A DNA stretch of 64,000 bases from Armatimonadota bacterium (GTDB taxonomy: Bacteria; Armatimonadota; UBA5829; DTJY01): contig JAIMAU010000003.1 in the NCBI GenBank assembly GCA_023511795.1, forward strand, positions 186,001 through 250,000. The letters are read 5' to 3'. The translations under genes were made by a program, and so were the position numbers. Positions 25,933 through 35,267 of the stretch are shown piece by piece (position 1 is the stretch's first letter; each line of letters begins with the position of its first letter). The notes beneath the pieces are model-generated. The model was not told the DNA's origin, made no database searches, and saw nothing but the letters and a program-made list of their open reading frames with translations.

Positions 25933-26228
25933 TGCAATCAATCCTTTCAAAAGATTGGGCTCAATACAATTAAAAATGCTTTGCATTTTTAGAGTCACGT
26001 TAAGCATATAATATGTCTATTCCTTCTCAATGGCTTGATTCAAGGAAATACCCAAGACGGCAATTTAAGCTTTTTTCTAGTCAAGGAGCAGAATTTATCT
26101 CAAGATTTCATAAAAATCGTTCATAATTTAATTGGGTGATTGCAAGAGTCTTCTTCGTTGTGCCTTAGAGAAGTAGCAGCATAACGAACCCACCGAAAGG
26201 TGGGTTTCTTTTTATCAGCTCTCTGTTG
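25933..26228. other. 296-base intergenic region with a candidate small RNA
   Basis: No gene. The minus-strand oxidoreductase leader occupies the left part; the right part holds two hairpins with a U-tract on the plus strand (26154-26212). No consensus promoter was found; CATAAT at 26122-26127 is a possible plus-strand -10. Confidence 0.55.
26154..26212 (+). ncRNA. Candidate small RNA with two hairpins and terminator
   Basis: TTCGTTGTGC (26154-26163) pairs with GCATAACGAA (26179-26188), 10 pairs including one G-U on the plus strand that would be C-A on the minus. Immediately after, AACCCACC (26187-26194) pairs with GGTGGGTT (26199-26206) around a GAAA tetraloop, followed by TCTTTTTA. The terminator works on the plus strand only, yet no plus gene precedes it, hence a small RNA or antisense transcript. 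Expression not shown. Confidence 0.4.
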
Positions 26229-27275
26229 TTATTCTCGCAAAGTTACCTTACTTCCACGTTGGAAAACGCCTGCTTCCCATCCTCGGTCTGCGGCCATATG
26301 GTAAAGAAGAAGTTCTTGAGGGAGGGCACATGCAAGTGGGAAAAGTTCGGGAGCTGCAGGCATCAGCACAATATTTAACAAGTTTTTATGTTCACCGGCA
26401 TTTTTGGACGTAAATAAAACAACTTTGCTACCAAGTTCTGCCATCTCAAGTGCCATGTTTCTTACCAAGTCGCCGCCATGCCCATCGGAGGCAAACATAA
26501 TTGCGTAGTGTCCTTGCCCTACTATCTCGAAGGGCCCATGGCGAAAACTTCCGCCTGGAAGGACTGAGGTAAAAATACGCACACCTTCTTGGTAGGTCAA
26601 GCCAGCTTGCCTAGCAGCTGCAAGGGATGGCCCGCGAGATATAAAGTACACAAAAGTCGCATCCCGAAGCAACCCTGCGGCCTGGGCGATTTCATTCTGA
26701 CGCTCGGCAAGAAACCGATCCATTTCATTAGCAACTTGTTCAAGGTCGGCAAATACCTCATCGTAATCTTCTCCAATCAATGCCCGCCCGATAAGGAGCA
26801 TTAGAGCCATGCTGTTTGAATAGGTCTTATTCGAAATAGATGCCTCCTTGCCTGCAAGCATTGGAAGGTTAACTCTAGAGTAGCGTGCCATATAGCTTTC
26901 AGGATTGTTTGTAACCGCCACCAACCGTAAGTGATAGGAAAGATGTTCGGTAATGCGACGCGTTTCTATGCTCTCACCAGATTGCGACACAGCAATGACA
27001 ACATCATCATCTCGAATGCTTTCGATACCGTAGTGGAGCAGTTCGCCGGCTTCCCAAAAAATAAAAGGCACAGGCGACTTCCTAGATAGGTATTCAACCA
27101 ATACCTGGGAAACAAATTCGGAAGTACCCATGCCAGTGAATATAAAGCTTCTCGGCCTTCGAGAGGCCATTGCCCATAGCTTTTCCAAAAGGCTACGGCC
27201 CTCATCTCGTTGGTAAAAAGCTGTTAGGTCACGTAGAACCTTGCTTTTCTCCTTTACCTCATTAAGAAACGCCAT
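26229..27275 (-). CDS. Double-SIS sugar isomerase/deaminase-like protein (GlmS/AgaS type)
   Basis: 348 residues with two SIS domains. AVSQSGESIETRR (about 95-107) is the phosphosugar-binding SxSGxT loop; ISRGPSLAAARQAG (about 212-225) and GGSFRHGPFE (about 238-247, HGP) match the isomerase half of GlmS and AgaS-like deaminases. There is no glutamine amidotransferase domain, so it should deaminate or isomerise an amino-sugar phosphate rather than synthesise it. Cytoplasmic. Its neighbours on the minus strand are the beta-helix/TPR pair upstream, 161 bases away. Confidence 0.82.
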   Translation of the reverse strand: MAFLNEVKEKSKVLRDLTAFYQRDEGRSLLEKLWAMASRRPRSFIFTGMGTSEFVSQVLVEYLSRKSPVPFIFWEAGELLHYGIESIRDDDVVIAVSQSGESIETRRITEHLSYHLRLVAVTNNPESYMARYSRVNLPMLAGKEASISNKTYSNSMALMLLIGRALIGEDYDEVFADLEQVANEMDRFLAERQNEIAQAAGLLRDATFVYFISRGPSLAAARQAGLTYQEGVRIFTSVLPGGSFRHGPFEIVGQGHYAIMFASDGHGGDLVRNMALEMAELGSKVVLFTSKNAGEHKNLLNIVLMPAAPELFPLACALPQELLLYHMAADRGWEAGVFQRGSKVTLRE

Positions 27276-27436
27276 ATTTCATCCCCCGCTATTGAAAATG
27301 CAAAGTTTCTGAGAAATTTTTAACGCTTCAAAATGCCCTAAAATCCCAGGCAAATTATCTTAAACAGTTTAACTAAAAATGCCCCAAAAGTACTCAAAAA
27401 TTTAGAATACTACTACAAACCTATTGTTTCAACAAG

Positions 27437-29329
27437 TCAGCGGTTGTTTTCTTTTACTAATAAATCTCTAGCCTCCTCAAGAGCACTTTGGGCTTCGAGG
27501 TAATCAGGCTTAAAGCGAAGGGCTGTTTCAAAGTGAGAGATAGCTTCTTTTACTCTGCCAATACGAAGCAGATTTTGCCCTAGATGACATTGCGCCTCAA
27601 CCATCCACGGAGCCAAGCGAATAGCTTCGCGGTATTGTTCAATGGCTCCCCCTAGGTCCCCCTGTTCTGCTAACAAACAGGCAAGATTATATCGTATCTC
27701 AGGATTATTTGGGACGGAAGCCGCCGCCTTTTGCAGGTGAGAGATTGCCTCGGAAATCTTCCCTTCCATGTTCAATATGACTGCCAGGTTGGCATGGCTA
27801 CGACCGAAGCTAGGATCAATTTCTAGCGACTTTAAATACCATTCCTTTGCCTGTTCAATATACCCTTGAGCCATTAAAACGCCAGCAATGTTGTAGTAGG
27901 AATTGGGGTCTTTTGGCCTGCGTTTGAGTACTTCTCCGAATATCACGAGCGCTTCATCAAGCCTTTGCTTGTTTGCTAGATAGTTCGCAAGATTATTGTA
28001 AGCCATTGAACTTCCTGGGTTCTTTGCAATTGTATCACGCCAGAGAACTTCTTCATCCCTATAGATGTGGGCTTGCCGCCAAGTAAGGATTGCAAGCACT
28101 AAAATGATGACAGCCGGAATTACATTCCTCAGAATATTACATGCTTTAAATCTGCTCACGATTGCCCCACTAAAGAGCGCTATGGGGCCTATGCAAGCAA
28201 CATACTGATAATGATCCGCAACAAATGAGTACTTGAATGTATAAATGGAAATAAAACCCAGAGTTGGCGCAAGGGCTGACACAAAAAAGATAATAGCAGC
28301 TAACGATTCTTTACCTAGCGACCGTCTCCATATCCACAGCACAACCACGGCAACTATGCATGCTACAATCCAAATATACTGATTTGGGTCGGATGCGTTG
28401 ATTTCCCATCTTGGGTAACTAAACGCTAATCGGGCGGGCCATATAAGTTTGGCTATGTAGAACCAGATGGCTCTGCTGGCGATTAAGAGACGCTCAACAG
28501 GGGTGAATGCAAATTCCTGCCCTGCTGTGCCCTGATGATGTTGCTCCCACCATATTGAGATAAGCCCCATTGTAAATCCCAGCACCAAAAATGGAACCAA
28601 CTGGATTATCCTTCTCACCATGCCATCATTAGCAAAGCTTGGAGCGGTTGCTTCATGCTTGCCAACCAAATTATGATTAAGCCCATGTGGTTGACCCTCA
28701 ATTGCTCTATTTCTCTGCAACCACCATATTAGAAACAAAGCTATGGGAAGAGTGCACGCAGTTGTTTTTGCAAAAAGCGCAAGCGCATACAAACCTATGG
28801 ATAGGATGTAATATCCCCAAGCACGTTTGGTCTCTTTATCTATGAATTTTCCCCAGGCAATTACTGCCAGGAGGTAGAAAAGCGTGGAAAGCGTGTTCTT
28901 TCGTTCAGTTATCCAAGCGACCGACTCTACATTCACTGGGTGGAGAGCCCAAAGGACAGCGGCAAGCCATGAACCTCGAACCCGAAGATAGCTCAATACA
29001 ACCCAAACGAGAAGTGCATTCATGATATGAAGTGCTATATTCACTACATGGTAGCCGACTGGGTTCAACCCCCAAAGGGTATATTCGACTCGAAACATTG
29101 AGTAGACGAGCGGGAAATATTGAGATGGGGAATCAAGCGAAAACCATATCTTCGTTAAACCGCCAGGAAATATTACAAGCGGATTCTTCGTGACATAAAC
29201 GTCATCATCCCAAACAAAATCAGCCTGCATTGCCGGAATGTAAGCAGCAGCCGTTAGGACAACAATAGTTAATGCGCCTAGATATTGTGCTTTCTTATGA
29301 CTAATTCGTGTGGCAATGGATTTTCGCAT
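27437..29329 (-). CDS. Polytopic membrane protein with C-terminal TPR repeats (glycosyltransferase-39/TMTC-like)
   Basis: 630 residues. About ten membrane segments (25-420) with a loop motif FVWDDDVYV near the first segment, where GT-C glycosyltransferases carry their acidic active site. HPVNVESVAWITERKNTLS (about 132-150) is typical of TMTC-like membrane proteins. The C-terminal 190 residues are five or more TPR repeats (for example SMAYNNLANYLANKQRLDEA, SYYNIAGVLMAQGYIEQA). A lipid-linked sugar donor and protein glycosylation are the inferred functions. Its ATG lies 9 bases after the GH141-like stop, without a clear ribosome binding site, so translation is probably coupled. Confidence 0.75.
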   Translation of the reverse strand: MRKSIATRISHKKAQYLGALTIVVLTAAAYIPAMQADFVWDDDVYVTKNPLVIFPGGLTKIWFSLDSPSQYFPLVYSMFRVEYTLWGLNPVGYHVVNIALHIMNALLVWVVLSYLRVRGSWLAAVLWALHPVNVESVAWITERKNTLSTLFYLLAVIAWGKFIDKETKRAWGYYILSIGLYALALFAKTTACTLPIALFLIWWLQRNRAIEGQPHGLNHNLVGKHEATAPSFANDGMVRRIIQLVPFLVLGFTMGLISIWWEQHHQGTAGQEFAFTPVERLLIASRAIWFYIAKLIWPARLAFSYPRWEINASDPNQYIWIVACIVAVVVLWIWRRSLGKESLAAIIFFVSALAPTLGFISIYTFKYSFVADHYQYVACIGPIALFSGAIVSRFKACNILRNVIPAVIILVLAILTWRQAHIYRDEEVLWRDTIAKNPGSSMAYNNLANYLANKQRLDEALVIFGEVLKRRPKDPNSYYNIAGVLMAQGYIEQAKEWYLKSLEIDPSFGRSHANLAVILNMEGKISEAISHLQKAAASVPNNPEIRYNLACLLAEQGDLGGAIEQYREAIRLAPWMVEAQCHLGQNLLRIGRVKEAISHFETALRFKPDYLEAQSALEEARDLLVKENNR

Positions 29330-29338
29330 GGCTTGGCA

Positions 29339-31348
29339 CTACTTTGGCGGCAGGACTCTGCGATACTTATCCTTATAGAGTCCTATTTTCTCAATGGGTA
29401 TACGCTTGAAACCAAGCTCAAAAGCAGGCGAATTATCCCTGAGTTGAAATTTCATTGAGGCGGCATCCACAAAGCAGGGATCAACATCTACCAGGTTATC
29501 CTTAATCGAGATAGTAGAATCATAATTTTTGCTATAGATATTCAACCACTTGCCGCCAAATGAGATGTTGCGCTCAATCTTATTATACTTCGGCGTACCA
29601 GGGTCATCATCATAAATCGTGAGAAGCATGGGGTAACGTTCCTTCCAGGGTAATTCCCTATATGGCACTGCCTCAAGTTGTTGCTTCATATACCCATCAA
29701 CAGTCGGCTTTGCCCAGTTTTGGCCACGGTTGTCTATATGCACCGACGGCTCACAATCCACGAAGATATTGTTTTCCACTACATTATTCCGACCACCGCC
29801 TATGCACACTCCCGTCTTCGCTTTGTAGAAGACATTGCCGTAAACTCGCACCCCGCTTAGGTTGTCGTCAAGATATACTGAGCGGACGTCGGCCGTGCCC
29901 ATATGGTGGAAGAAGTTGTATCTTATCACGTTCCCCTGCCAAGAGAAATCACGGCCAGCATAAAAGGCACCGGCGTCGCTGGTTTCCATGCAAACATGAT
30001 GCACCTCGTTAAACTCCATTATATGATCGTTTCCGCCGAACAGTATGGCGCTATGGGGTGCATTGCACATCAAGTTATATGCCGCACGATTGCCAACTCC
30101 ATGGAGGCTAATGGCCGGATGGTATGTCCTCGTCCATCTGCTGAAGTATTGAATATAGTTATTCACGGCAAAGCACCGGCCAGGGCTAAGCGTTTGACGG
30201 TCACCGCATGCGATTGAAATTCCAGTATCGCCGATGTGCGAAAGATTGCATGACAACACGCCGCTTCTAATAGAGCCTGTAATGATTACAGCTGTATTTC
30301 CAATATTTGAAAGGGTGCAACCTGCGATTAGGACATCTGAACACCCTTTGATTTCAATCCCATTGCCTCTGGTGCATTCAAACGTGAGCCCGCGAACAGT
30401 TAAATGTTGCACATTTTCCAGCCGCATTATTGGCTGTTCAAGAAGCGAAACCATTACCTCAGCTTCGTCGAGAGGACCTGGCGGCCAGAAGTAAAGGATT
30501 CCGGATACATGGTCGAGATAGTATTCACCAGGTTGATCTAGCTCCTCAAGCAGGTTTAGCGCATAATACCTGGCACCAGCCTTATACCCATACACTCCGT
30601 GGGGCTCTTCGGTAATAATTTCTTTCGCCCGCGTATCAATCGCCCTCACCTTAACATAGGAATCCGCCCAGTCCCACGTCCAATAACCATGCAACCAAAT
30701 ATCCGCCGCCTTGCTCCATCGGCTAGGTCGGCTTCCATGATAGGTGAATTTCCCGCCCTGGGGACCATTCGGAACGTCGGCAATCTTCGCCCAAGCGTCA
30801 TTGGGCCAGCGCGCAAGGGTCATGGGCATCCCGTTAAAAAACAGCTCCAAGTGTGCAGGAGTTGAAGCCCTCCCAAAACCTCGGGGTGACAACCTTCCTA
30901 AATCAGACACTCCCAACTTCCGAAGATTGATTGTGAATATTTTGCTGCGAGCCTTCGGCTGAATTGACGGAAGAATTGACGGATCATATTGTTTACTCAG
31001 AGGCTTAAATCCTTTGATTTTTCGCCCGCCAATCAAACGAACTCTTTCACCAAAGTAAGACCGATAGACAACGGGCGATTCCTTTGTACCTGAATCCTCG
31101 GCAGTCAGTTGAAATACACTGTCCCTCTGGTAATCGCCACCTCTTATCCATACTGTTATTCCTCCCGACGGAAGGCCTACACTCTCTTTGAGGACGCGGA
31201 TTGCGTCTCGGGCTCGCTCAAGGGTGGCAAATGGCTTCGATTTTGTCCCGGGATTTTCGTCATTACCATTTGGCGCAACGTAGAAATCTGCATTAGTAAA
31301 ACTGCACAAAGTGAGGAGAAACAAAGCAGCGAAAAACGTATCTTTCAT
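29339..31348 (-). CDS. Secreted GH141-like right-handed beta-helix glycosidase
   Basis: 669 residues from ATG 31348 (AGGAG 7 bases upstream), which begins a signal peptide MKDTFFAALFLLTLCSFTNA. FYVAPNGNDENPGTKSKPF at the mature N-terminus is the hallmark of GH141-type and related beta-helix proteins. The centre repeats NxI/NVV strands (NNIFVDCEP, YNLMCNAP), with HHVCMETSDAGAFYAGRDF and FFHHMGTADVRSVYLDD containing candidate acidic catalytic residues. Known GH141 enzymes act on fucose- or xylose-containing plant polymers; the substrate here is unknown. First gene of a two-gene unit with the TPR membrane protein. Confidence 0.75.
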   Translation of the reverse strand: MKDTFFAALFLLTLCSFTNADFYVAPNGNDENPGTKSKPFATLERARDAIRVLKESVGLPSGGITVWIRGGDYQRDSVFQLTAEDSGTKESPVVYRSYFGERVRLIGGRKIKGFKPLSKQYDPSILPSIQPKARSKIFTINLRKLGVSDLGRLSPRGFGRASTPAHLELFFNGMPMTLARWPNDAWAKIADVPNGPQGGKFTYHGSRPSRWSKAADIWLHGYWTWDWADSYVKVRAIDTRAKEIITEEPHGVYGYKAGARYYALNLLEELDQPGEYYLDHVSGILYFWPPGPLDEAEVMVSLLEQPIMRLENVQHLTVRGLTFECTRGNGIEIKGCSDVLIAGCTLSNIGNTAVIITGSIRSGVLSCNLSHIGDTGISIACGDRQTLSPGRCFAVNNYIQYFSRWTRTYHPAISLHGVGNRAAYNLMCNAPHSAILFGGNDHIMEFNEVHHVCMETSDAGAFYAGRDFSWQGNVIRYNFFHHMGTADVRSVYLDDNLSGVRVYGNVFYKAKTGVCIGGGRNNVVENNIFVDCEPSVHIDNRGQNWAKPTVDGYMKQQLEAVPYRELPWKERYPMLLTIYDDDPGTPKYNKIERNISFGGKWLNIYSKNYDSTISIKDNLVDVDPCFVDAASMKFQLRDNSPAFELGFKRIPIEKIGLYKDKYRRVLPPK

Positions 31349-31689
31349 CCGCGCGCTCCTAAAGGACAATTAACATCAAACGTAGATTCCCTTTCTCCAA
31401 GATATAGTCCTCCTCTATTGACCATTTTGAGGTTAAACTGCCCCTGGCGTTGGCACAAGGATATTAAACTCTACATTCGAAAATGATAAATCATATGCCA
31501 ACAGCTGATTGAAGGAAAAGACTTTGAAATCGCCAGGTTTTCACTACTTACCTTTACCGCCAAGAATTCAAAATGAGAGTTGCATATTCTCCTGGCATCA
31601 CGTTCCAAAATCGCAAAAGCCGTAAGGAACATTTTTAAAACAGCGAGTGATTCACATAAGGTTGACATACCACATTGTGGCAGACCGAA
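31349..31689. other. 341-base intergenic region, nothing identified
   Basis: AT-rich spacer between two minus-strand genes. I see no terminator with a U-tract, no convincing minus-strand promoter and no gene; a 65-codon minus frame (31668-31471) lacks a ribosome binding site and looks random. Confidence 0.5.
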
Positions 31690-32430
31690 CTAATAGCCCA
31701 CCTTGTTGTATTCGGCAAGCTCCCTTTCGTTAAACTCAGGGCCATCGTCGCGGTTGTTGCTCATATAAACATGTGGCCGCAACCCTTTTTCGAGCATCTT
31801 CTCGATTGCCTCTCCGCAAATCATCCAAAGGATGGTAATAAACCCAATGCCCGAAACTGGAAGGACTTTTACAGGGAGCCCATCCACTTCCTGGGAAGCA
31901 TCGCCATACGGAGCGCATATGTCGATGACAAGGTCGCCAACATCTGCGAGCTTCTTGCCCGAGGGATGCAAAGAATTGACCTGCGATGTGTATTCCAACG
32001 ATGTGAGAACTATGACTTTAACTCCGAGCCTCCTGCATTCCATCGCCACTTCAATCGGCCATTTGTTCCGCCCTGAGACCGAACCGACGAGCACCAAGTC
32101 GCCTGCTCTTAGTTGGCTAGTGCGAACTGCTGTGCGAATCTGTTCTAAATCCACCTCAATAGGCTCACTTCTCGGGCGGTTGCGTTGACAATCGGCAATT
32201 GGATTGTCTAGGTGCATGGAGAAGCCGAACCTCCTCAGCGCCATTAAACCCCCAGCTCGACCAGTAAGCTCGGAGGCAACCCCATGCCCCATGTCGGTAA
32301 TGAACACGGCTCCACCCGAAGCCCAAGTATCGGCTATCATTTCGCCTGCTCTACGGATGTTCGCCATCTGCTCATCGGCAATGCGATTAAGTAGGCTGTG
32401 GAGGGTCTGAATATAATTTTTTGCTAACAT
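31690..32430 (-). CDS. SIS-domain sugar isomerase family protein
   Basis: 246 residues with one SIS domain: VGSVSGRNKWPIEVA (about 115-129) is the phosphosugar loop, and the N-terminal FITDMGHGVASELTGRAGG (about 43-61) matches the UPF0309/sugar isomerase-domain family. It likely isomerises or binds a (6-)phosphosugar. It begins one base after the glycosidase-like stop, with ATAGGAGA inside that gene's end as ribosome binding site, so it is translated as the last gene of a four-gene operon with the kinase and oxidoreductase. Confidence 0.8.
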   Translation of the reverse strand: MLAKNYIQTLHSLLNRIADEQMANIRRAGEMIADTWASGGAVFITDMGHGVASELTGRAGGLMALRRFGFSMHLDNPIADCQRNRPRSEPIEVDLEQIRTAVRTSQLRAGDLVLVGSVSGRNKWPIEVAMECRRLGVKVIVLTSLEYTSQVNSLHPSGKKLADVGDLVIDICAPYGDASQEVDGLPVKVLPVSGIGFITILWMICGEAIEKMLEKGLRPHVYMSNNRDDGPEFNERELAEYNKVGY

Positions 32431-32431
32431 T

Positions 32432-35266
32432 TCATTCTCCTATCAAGTCGCCGCTAGTTATTATAGTAACCTTCACCCTCGGAGTAACGCTTGGGGATAC
32501 CTCGCAATTGAATTCCACCTCGTTGCCGCCAGCCGACAGCATGGGAACGTCACCCCTTGGCTCTACTTCTCGAATCAATTCACCATTAGGAGCATAAAGT
32601 TTACAGTCGCTAAGAGAGTTGAACTCAAGCCATGATCCACTTTCCATTTCGACAGGAAAAACAATGGTTTTGCCGCCTATCGTTAATGAGGGATTCTTAA
32701 GCTTTGCCTTAACCAAAGGAAGAGCCTTAACTGGACTAAGAAGGCATTTTATGGATTTCCCTGGAGGCAGGTTATTACACCAGAGCGAAATTGAACCAAT
32801 ATGCCCATAGTCGACCGATTCGCGGTAAACCTTATAAAGATAGCCATAGCCATGTTCGGCAGCCCCAGCATTATATGGCCACGAGTAATTGTCTATGTTG
32901 CCTCCCTCAGCCTCTATTAGTTCGAAGTAGCGCCAACCTTTAAAATCAACCTTGATGTAGTGGTCTGCTATACCACCAACCATGTGGGGAGGGCTGAGCA
33001 ATTGAAGATTGAGAATCTCTCCTTGTCCATCGCCATATACCCATACCCCAAGTGCTTGCTTATCTGCAATATTTAGGTCTGGGCTTAGTATCTTACCAAA
33101 CTTCGCCCAAGATGCATCTCGCTTCGGAAGGACACTTTTTGCGGTGAATACTGCACACGGCTTTCCAGCCATAGCCTGGTCTGTTGAGGCATAAAGACTC
33201 GCTGTTACGTTCTGCGCGGCTTCGTGGTCCGGGTAATCCGACGGGTTGCTAAAATCTGCAATAACCGTGCTTTCAGGAGAGTCATAATCTGCCGCCGAAA
33301 AAAGAGCCTCAATCCGAAGTCGCATTGGCTGACTTGCGAAAGGATTATTCACTTCCCATTGAGTGGTATGCTCGCTATCCACCTTATGGACATTATAGTT
33401 CATACGGCGAAACTGCCACTTATCGCCGTTCTTCTCTAGCGTAAACTCCTTACCAGGTTCGCGCAACTGAGCCTTAACTGTCTCAGAGAAGTAACCAATA
33501 TGGCGCAGGTTCTCATAGTTATGGAATAATGTCGCAAGCCTTTGATAACCAGGTGTTGTTGGTCCAAAACCAGTCAAGGAAAGGCTTGCGTCATTTCCCA
33601 AGGCTTTGCAAAGAAGATACTCAATGTCATCTGGATAAGTACGCTCATTCTGAATCACGGCAGGACCTTCACCGGTAATTATATGCCACCAGCCGAGATG
33701 CACTGGCATAAAAATGTACTTACCTTTTTCATTGTCGCGGCAATGAAGATCGATAAACCGCTTATAACTTCGGGTTGGATGGTCCCAAGCTCCGATACGT
33801 GACCGCACATACCAGAGGTGGTGGCGGAAAGTGCTCATTTCCATCAGTGCAGGCTTTTTTAGGTGCTTGCATATTTCAAACACGAACTTGGACCCATAGT
33901 GCCAGCCATATTCTCCGCCTCCGAGCACATCCTCGCCATCCAAAGCATCAAGATACATCATATCAAAGCCGCACTCACTGAACGTGTCCGCGATTGATTT
34001 TGCTACTTCCGCAAGCAGGGTGGAATCGCCATCGGGCGCAAAGAGGAAGAAACATTCTTTAAGGTGGTGAACCTTCGCTCCCTTCTTGTGCGCCGAAACT
34101 TTTGTCCCATATGCACCTCTTTTACAACCAGTAAAAGAATAGGGCGGCTCTTTTGATACGCCAGAATATGTTATTAACTCATCATCTATTTGAAGTGTAA
34201 CGCTATTTCGAACAAAGAAACCCGTAACTGCAGACATCTCATCAGTTGGTTCCACGACAGGAATGGCATTTGAATCCTCTGCAATATCTTCTGCCAAAGT
34301 AAACGTGGCATCTTTCGCAAGCCGCGGGTCGGGCACCGGCGTTACCCAGGGACAATCTTTTGCAATAAAAAAAGCATATGGGTGCAGACCAGCTTTTAGG
34401 CCTGCAGCATGGAGCTTATCAATGACTGCCTTCAAGCTTGCGCGCCCTTTAGGATAGCGCTGAAGATTTGGTTGACAGTCACCAAAGCGAAAGGACGAAC
34501 CACCGTGGAAATCAATCTGGGTCATTCCGTATTTCTTTGCCAAAGCTATCCATTCATCAACTGTCTCCTCGCTTATGCCGTCGAAGTTAAATATGTAAGA
34601 GCCCCTATTGATTTCTTGGTCAAGCGCCCACGGGCCGCCTAAGCTAGAATGTGGTAGGTCACTAGATGACAGCACGACATCTTGCATAATGCCTCGCATT
34701 TCGCTGAAAGGGCATGCTATGATGGCAACCTTTGCACCCTCGAAGCCAAATTTTGGATAGCACATGGCTCTGAGATGGGTGCTCACCCCTGGAATTTCGA
34801 GGACATTGGTCTTGAGATTAAGCGCCATGACACAAGCTGAAAACGGATCTTTATCATGCGGCAAGAAGTTTACATCTACATTAATGAATATGAATTCATC
34901 CGGCTGGCCAGTGACAGCCTCTACTTCAAATGTAAAATACCGCTCATTCACCACAGTTTTGAGAATAGCCCTGATGCCAGAATCACCGAAATTCAAGGCT
35001 AATAGCCCGTCAGCAAACGAGACAGTTGACGCATCATAGACCTTGCCCGCCTTCCGCACGCGAGCAAAAGCAGTCTGAGGGGAGACGCAATAATCTTTTC
35101 CTGTGCGTTTATCTATTAGGCTAACGCTCTTGGCATCGGCACCAACTGCAAACATAGCATATTTATTCTCAAGTTTGAAAGCCACTTTTTTATCCTCCCC
35201 TCCGCCCATGCTTGAAATAGGCGTGACTATGAAAAGCAAAAACAACGCGCAAAGTTTCTCATACAT
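32432..35266 (-). CDS. Large secreted glycoside-hydrolase-like TIM-barrel protein
   Basis: 944 residues from ATG 35266, one base after the kinase stop (stop TAA, A, ATG). The signal peptide is about 1-20 (ending SSMGG). An N-terminal beta domain (about 25-215) is followed by a TIM barrel (about 225-560) with YIFNFDGISEET and GFDMMYLDALDGED, where Asp in YLDALDG fits the nucleophile position of GH27/31/36-like enzymes. The barrel is interrupted near 309-403 by a module ending in GCKRGAYGT-x6-KKGA, a beta motif seen in unrelated exported and phage proteins. A C-terminal beta-sandwich (about 620-900) is probably carbohydrate binding. No exact GH family was assigned. Confidence 0.72.
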   Translation of the reverse strand: MYEKLCALFLLFIVTPISSMGGGEDKKVAFKLENKYAMFAVGADAKSVSLIDKRTGKDYCVSPQTAFARVRKAGKVYDASTVSFADGLLALNFGDSGIRAILKTVVNERYFTFEVEAVTGQPDEFIFINVDVNFLPHDKDPFSACVMALNLKTNVLEIPGVSTHLRAMCYPKFGFEGAKVAIIACPFSEMRGIMQDVVLSSSDLPHSSLGGPWALDQEINRGSYIFNFDGISEETVDEWIALAKKYGMTQIDFHGGSSFRFGDCQPNLQRYPKGRASLKAVIDKLHAAGLKAGLHPYAFFIAKDCPWVTPVPDPRLAKDATFTLAEDIAEDSNAIPVVEPTDEMSAVTGFFVRNSVTLQIDDELITYSGVSKEPPYSFTGCKRGAYGTKVSAHKKGAKVHHLKECFFLFAPDGDSTLLAEVAKSIADTFSECGFDMMYLDALDGEDVLGGGEYGWHYGSKFVFEICKHLKKPALMEMSTFRHHLWYVRSRIGAWDHPTRSYKRFIDLHCRDNEKGKYIFMPVHLGWWHIITGEGPAVIQNERTYPDDIEYLLCKALGNDASLSLTGFGPTTPGYQRLATLFHNYENLRHIGYFSETVKAQLREPGKEFTLEKNGDKWQFRRMNYNVHKVDSEHTTQWEVNNPFASQPMRLRIEALFSAADYDSPESTVIADFSNPSDYPDHEAAQNVTASLYASTDQAMAGKPCAVFTAKSVLPKRDASWAKFGKILSPDLNIADKQALGVWVYGDGQGEILNLQLLSPPHMVGGIADHYIKVDFKGWRYFELIEAEGGNIDNYSWPYNAGAAEHGYGYLYKVYRESVDYGHIGSISLWCNNLPPGKSIKCLLSPVKALPLVKAKLKNPSLTIGGKTIVFPVEMESGSWLEFNSLSDCKLYAPNGELIREVEPRGDVPMLSAGGNEVEFNCEVSPSVTPRVKVTIITSGDLIGE

Positions 35267-35267
35267 T

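Noticed and set aside
31471-31668. 65-residue minus-strand ORF
   Set aside because: No ribosome binding site, no recognised domain, and composition like non-coding spacer.
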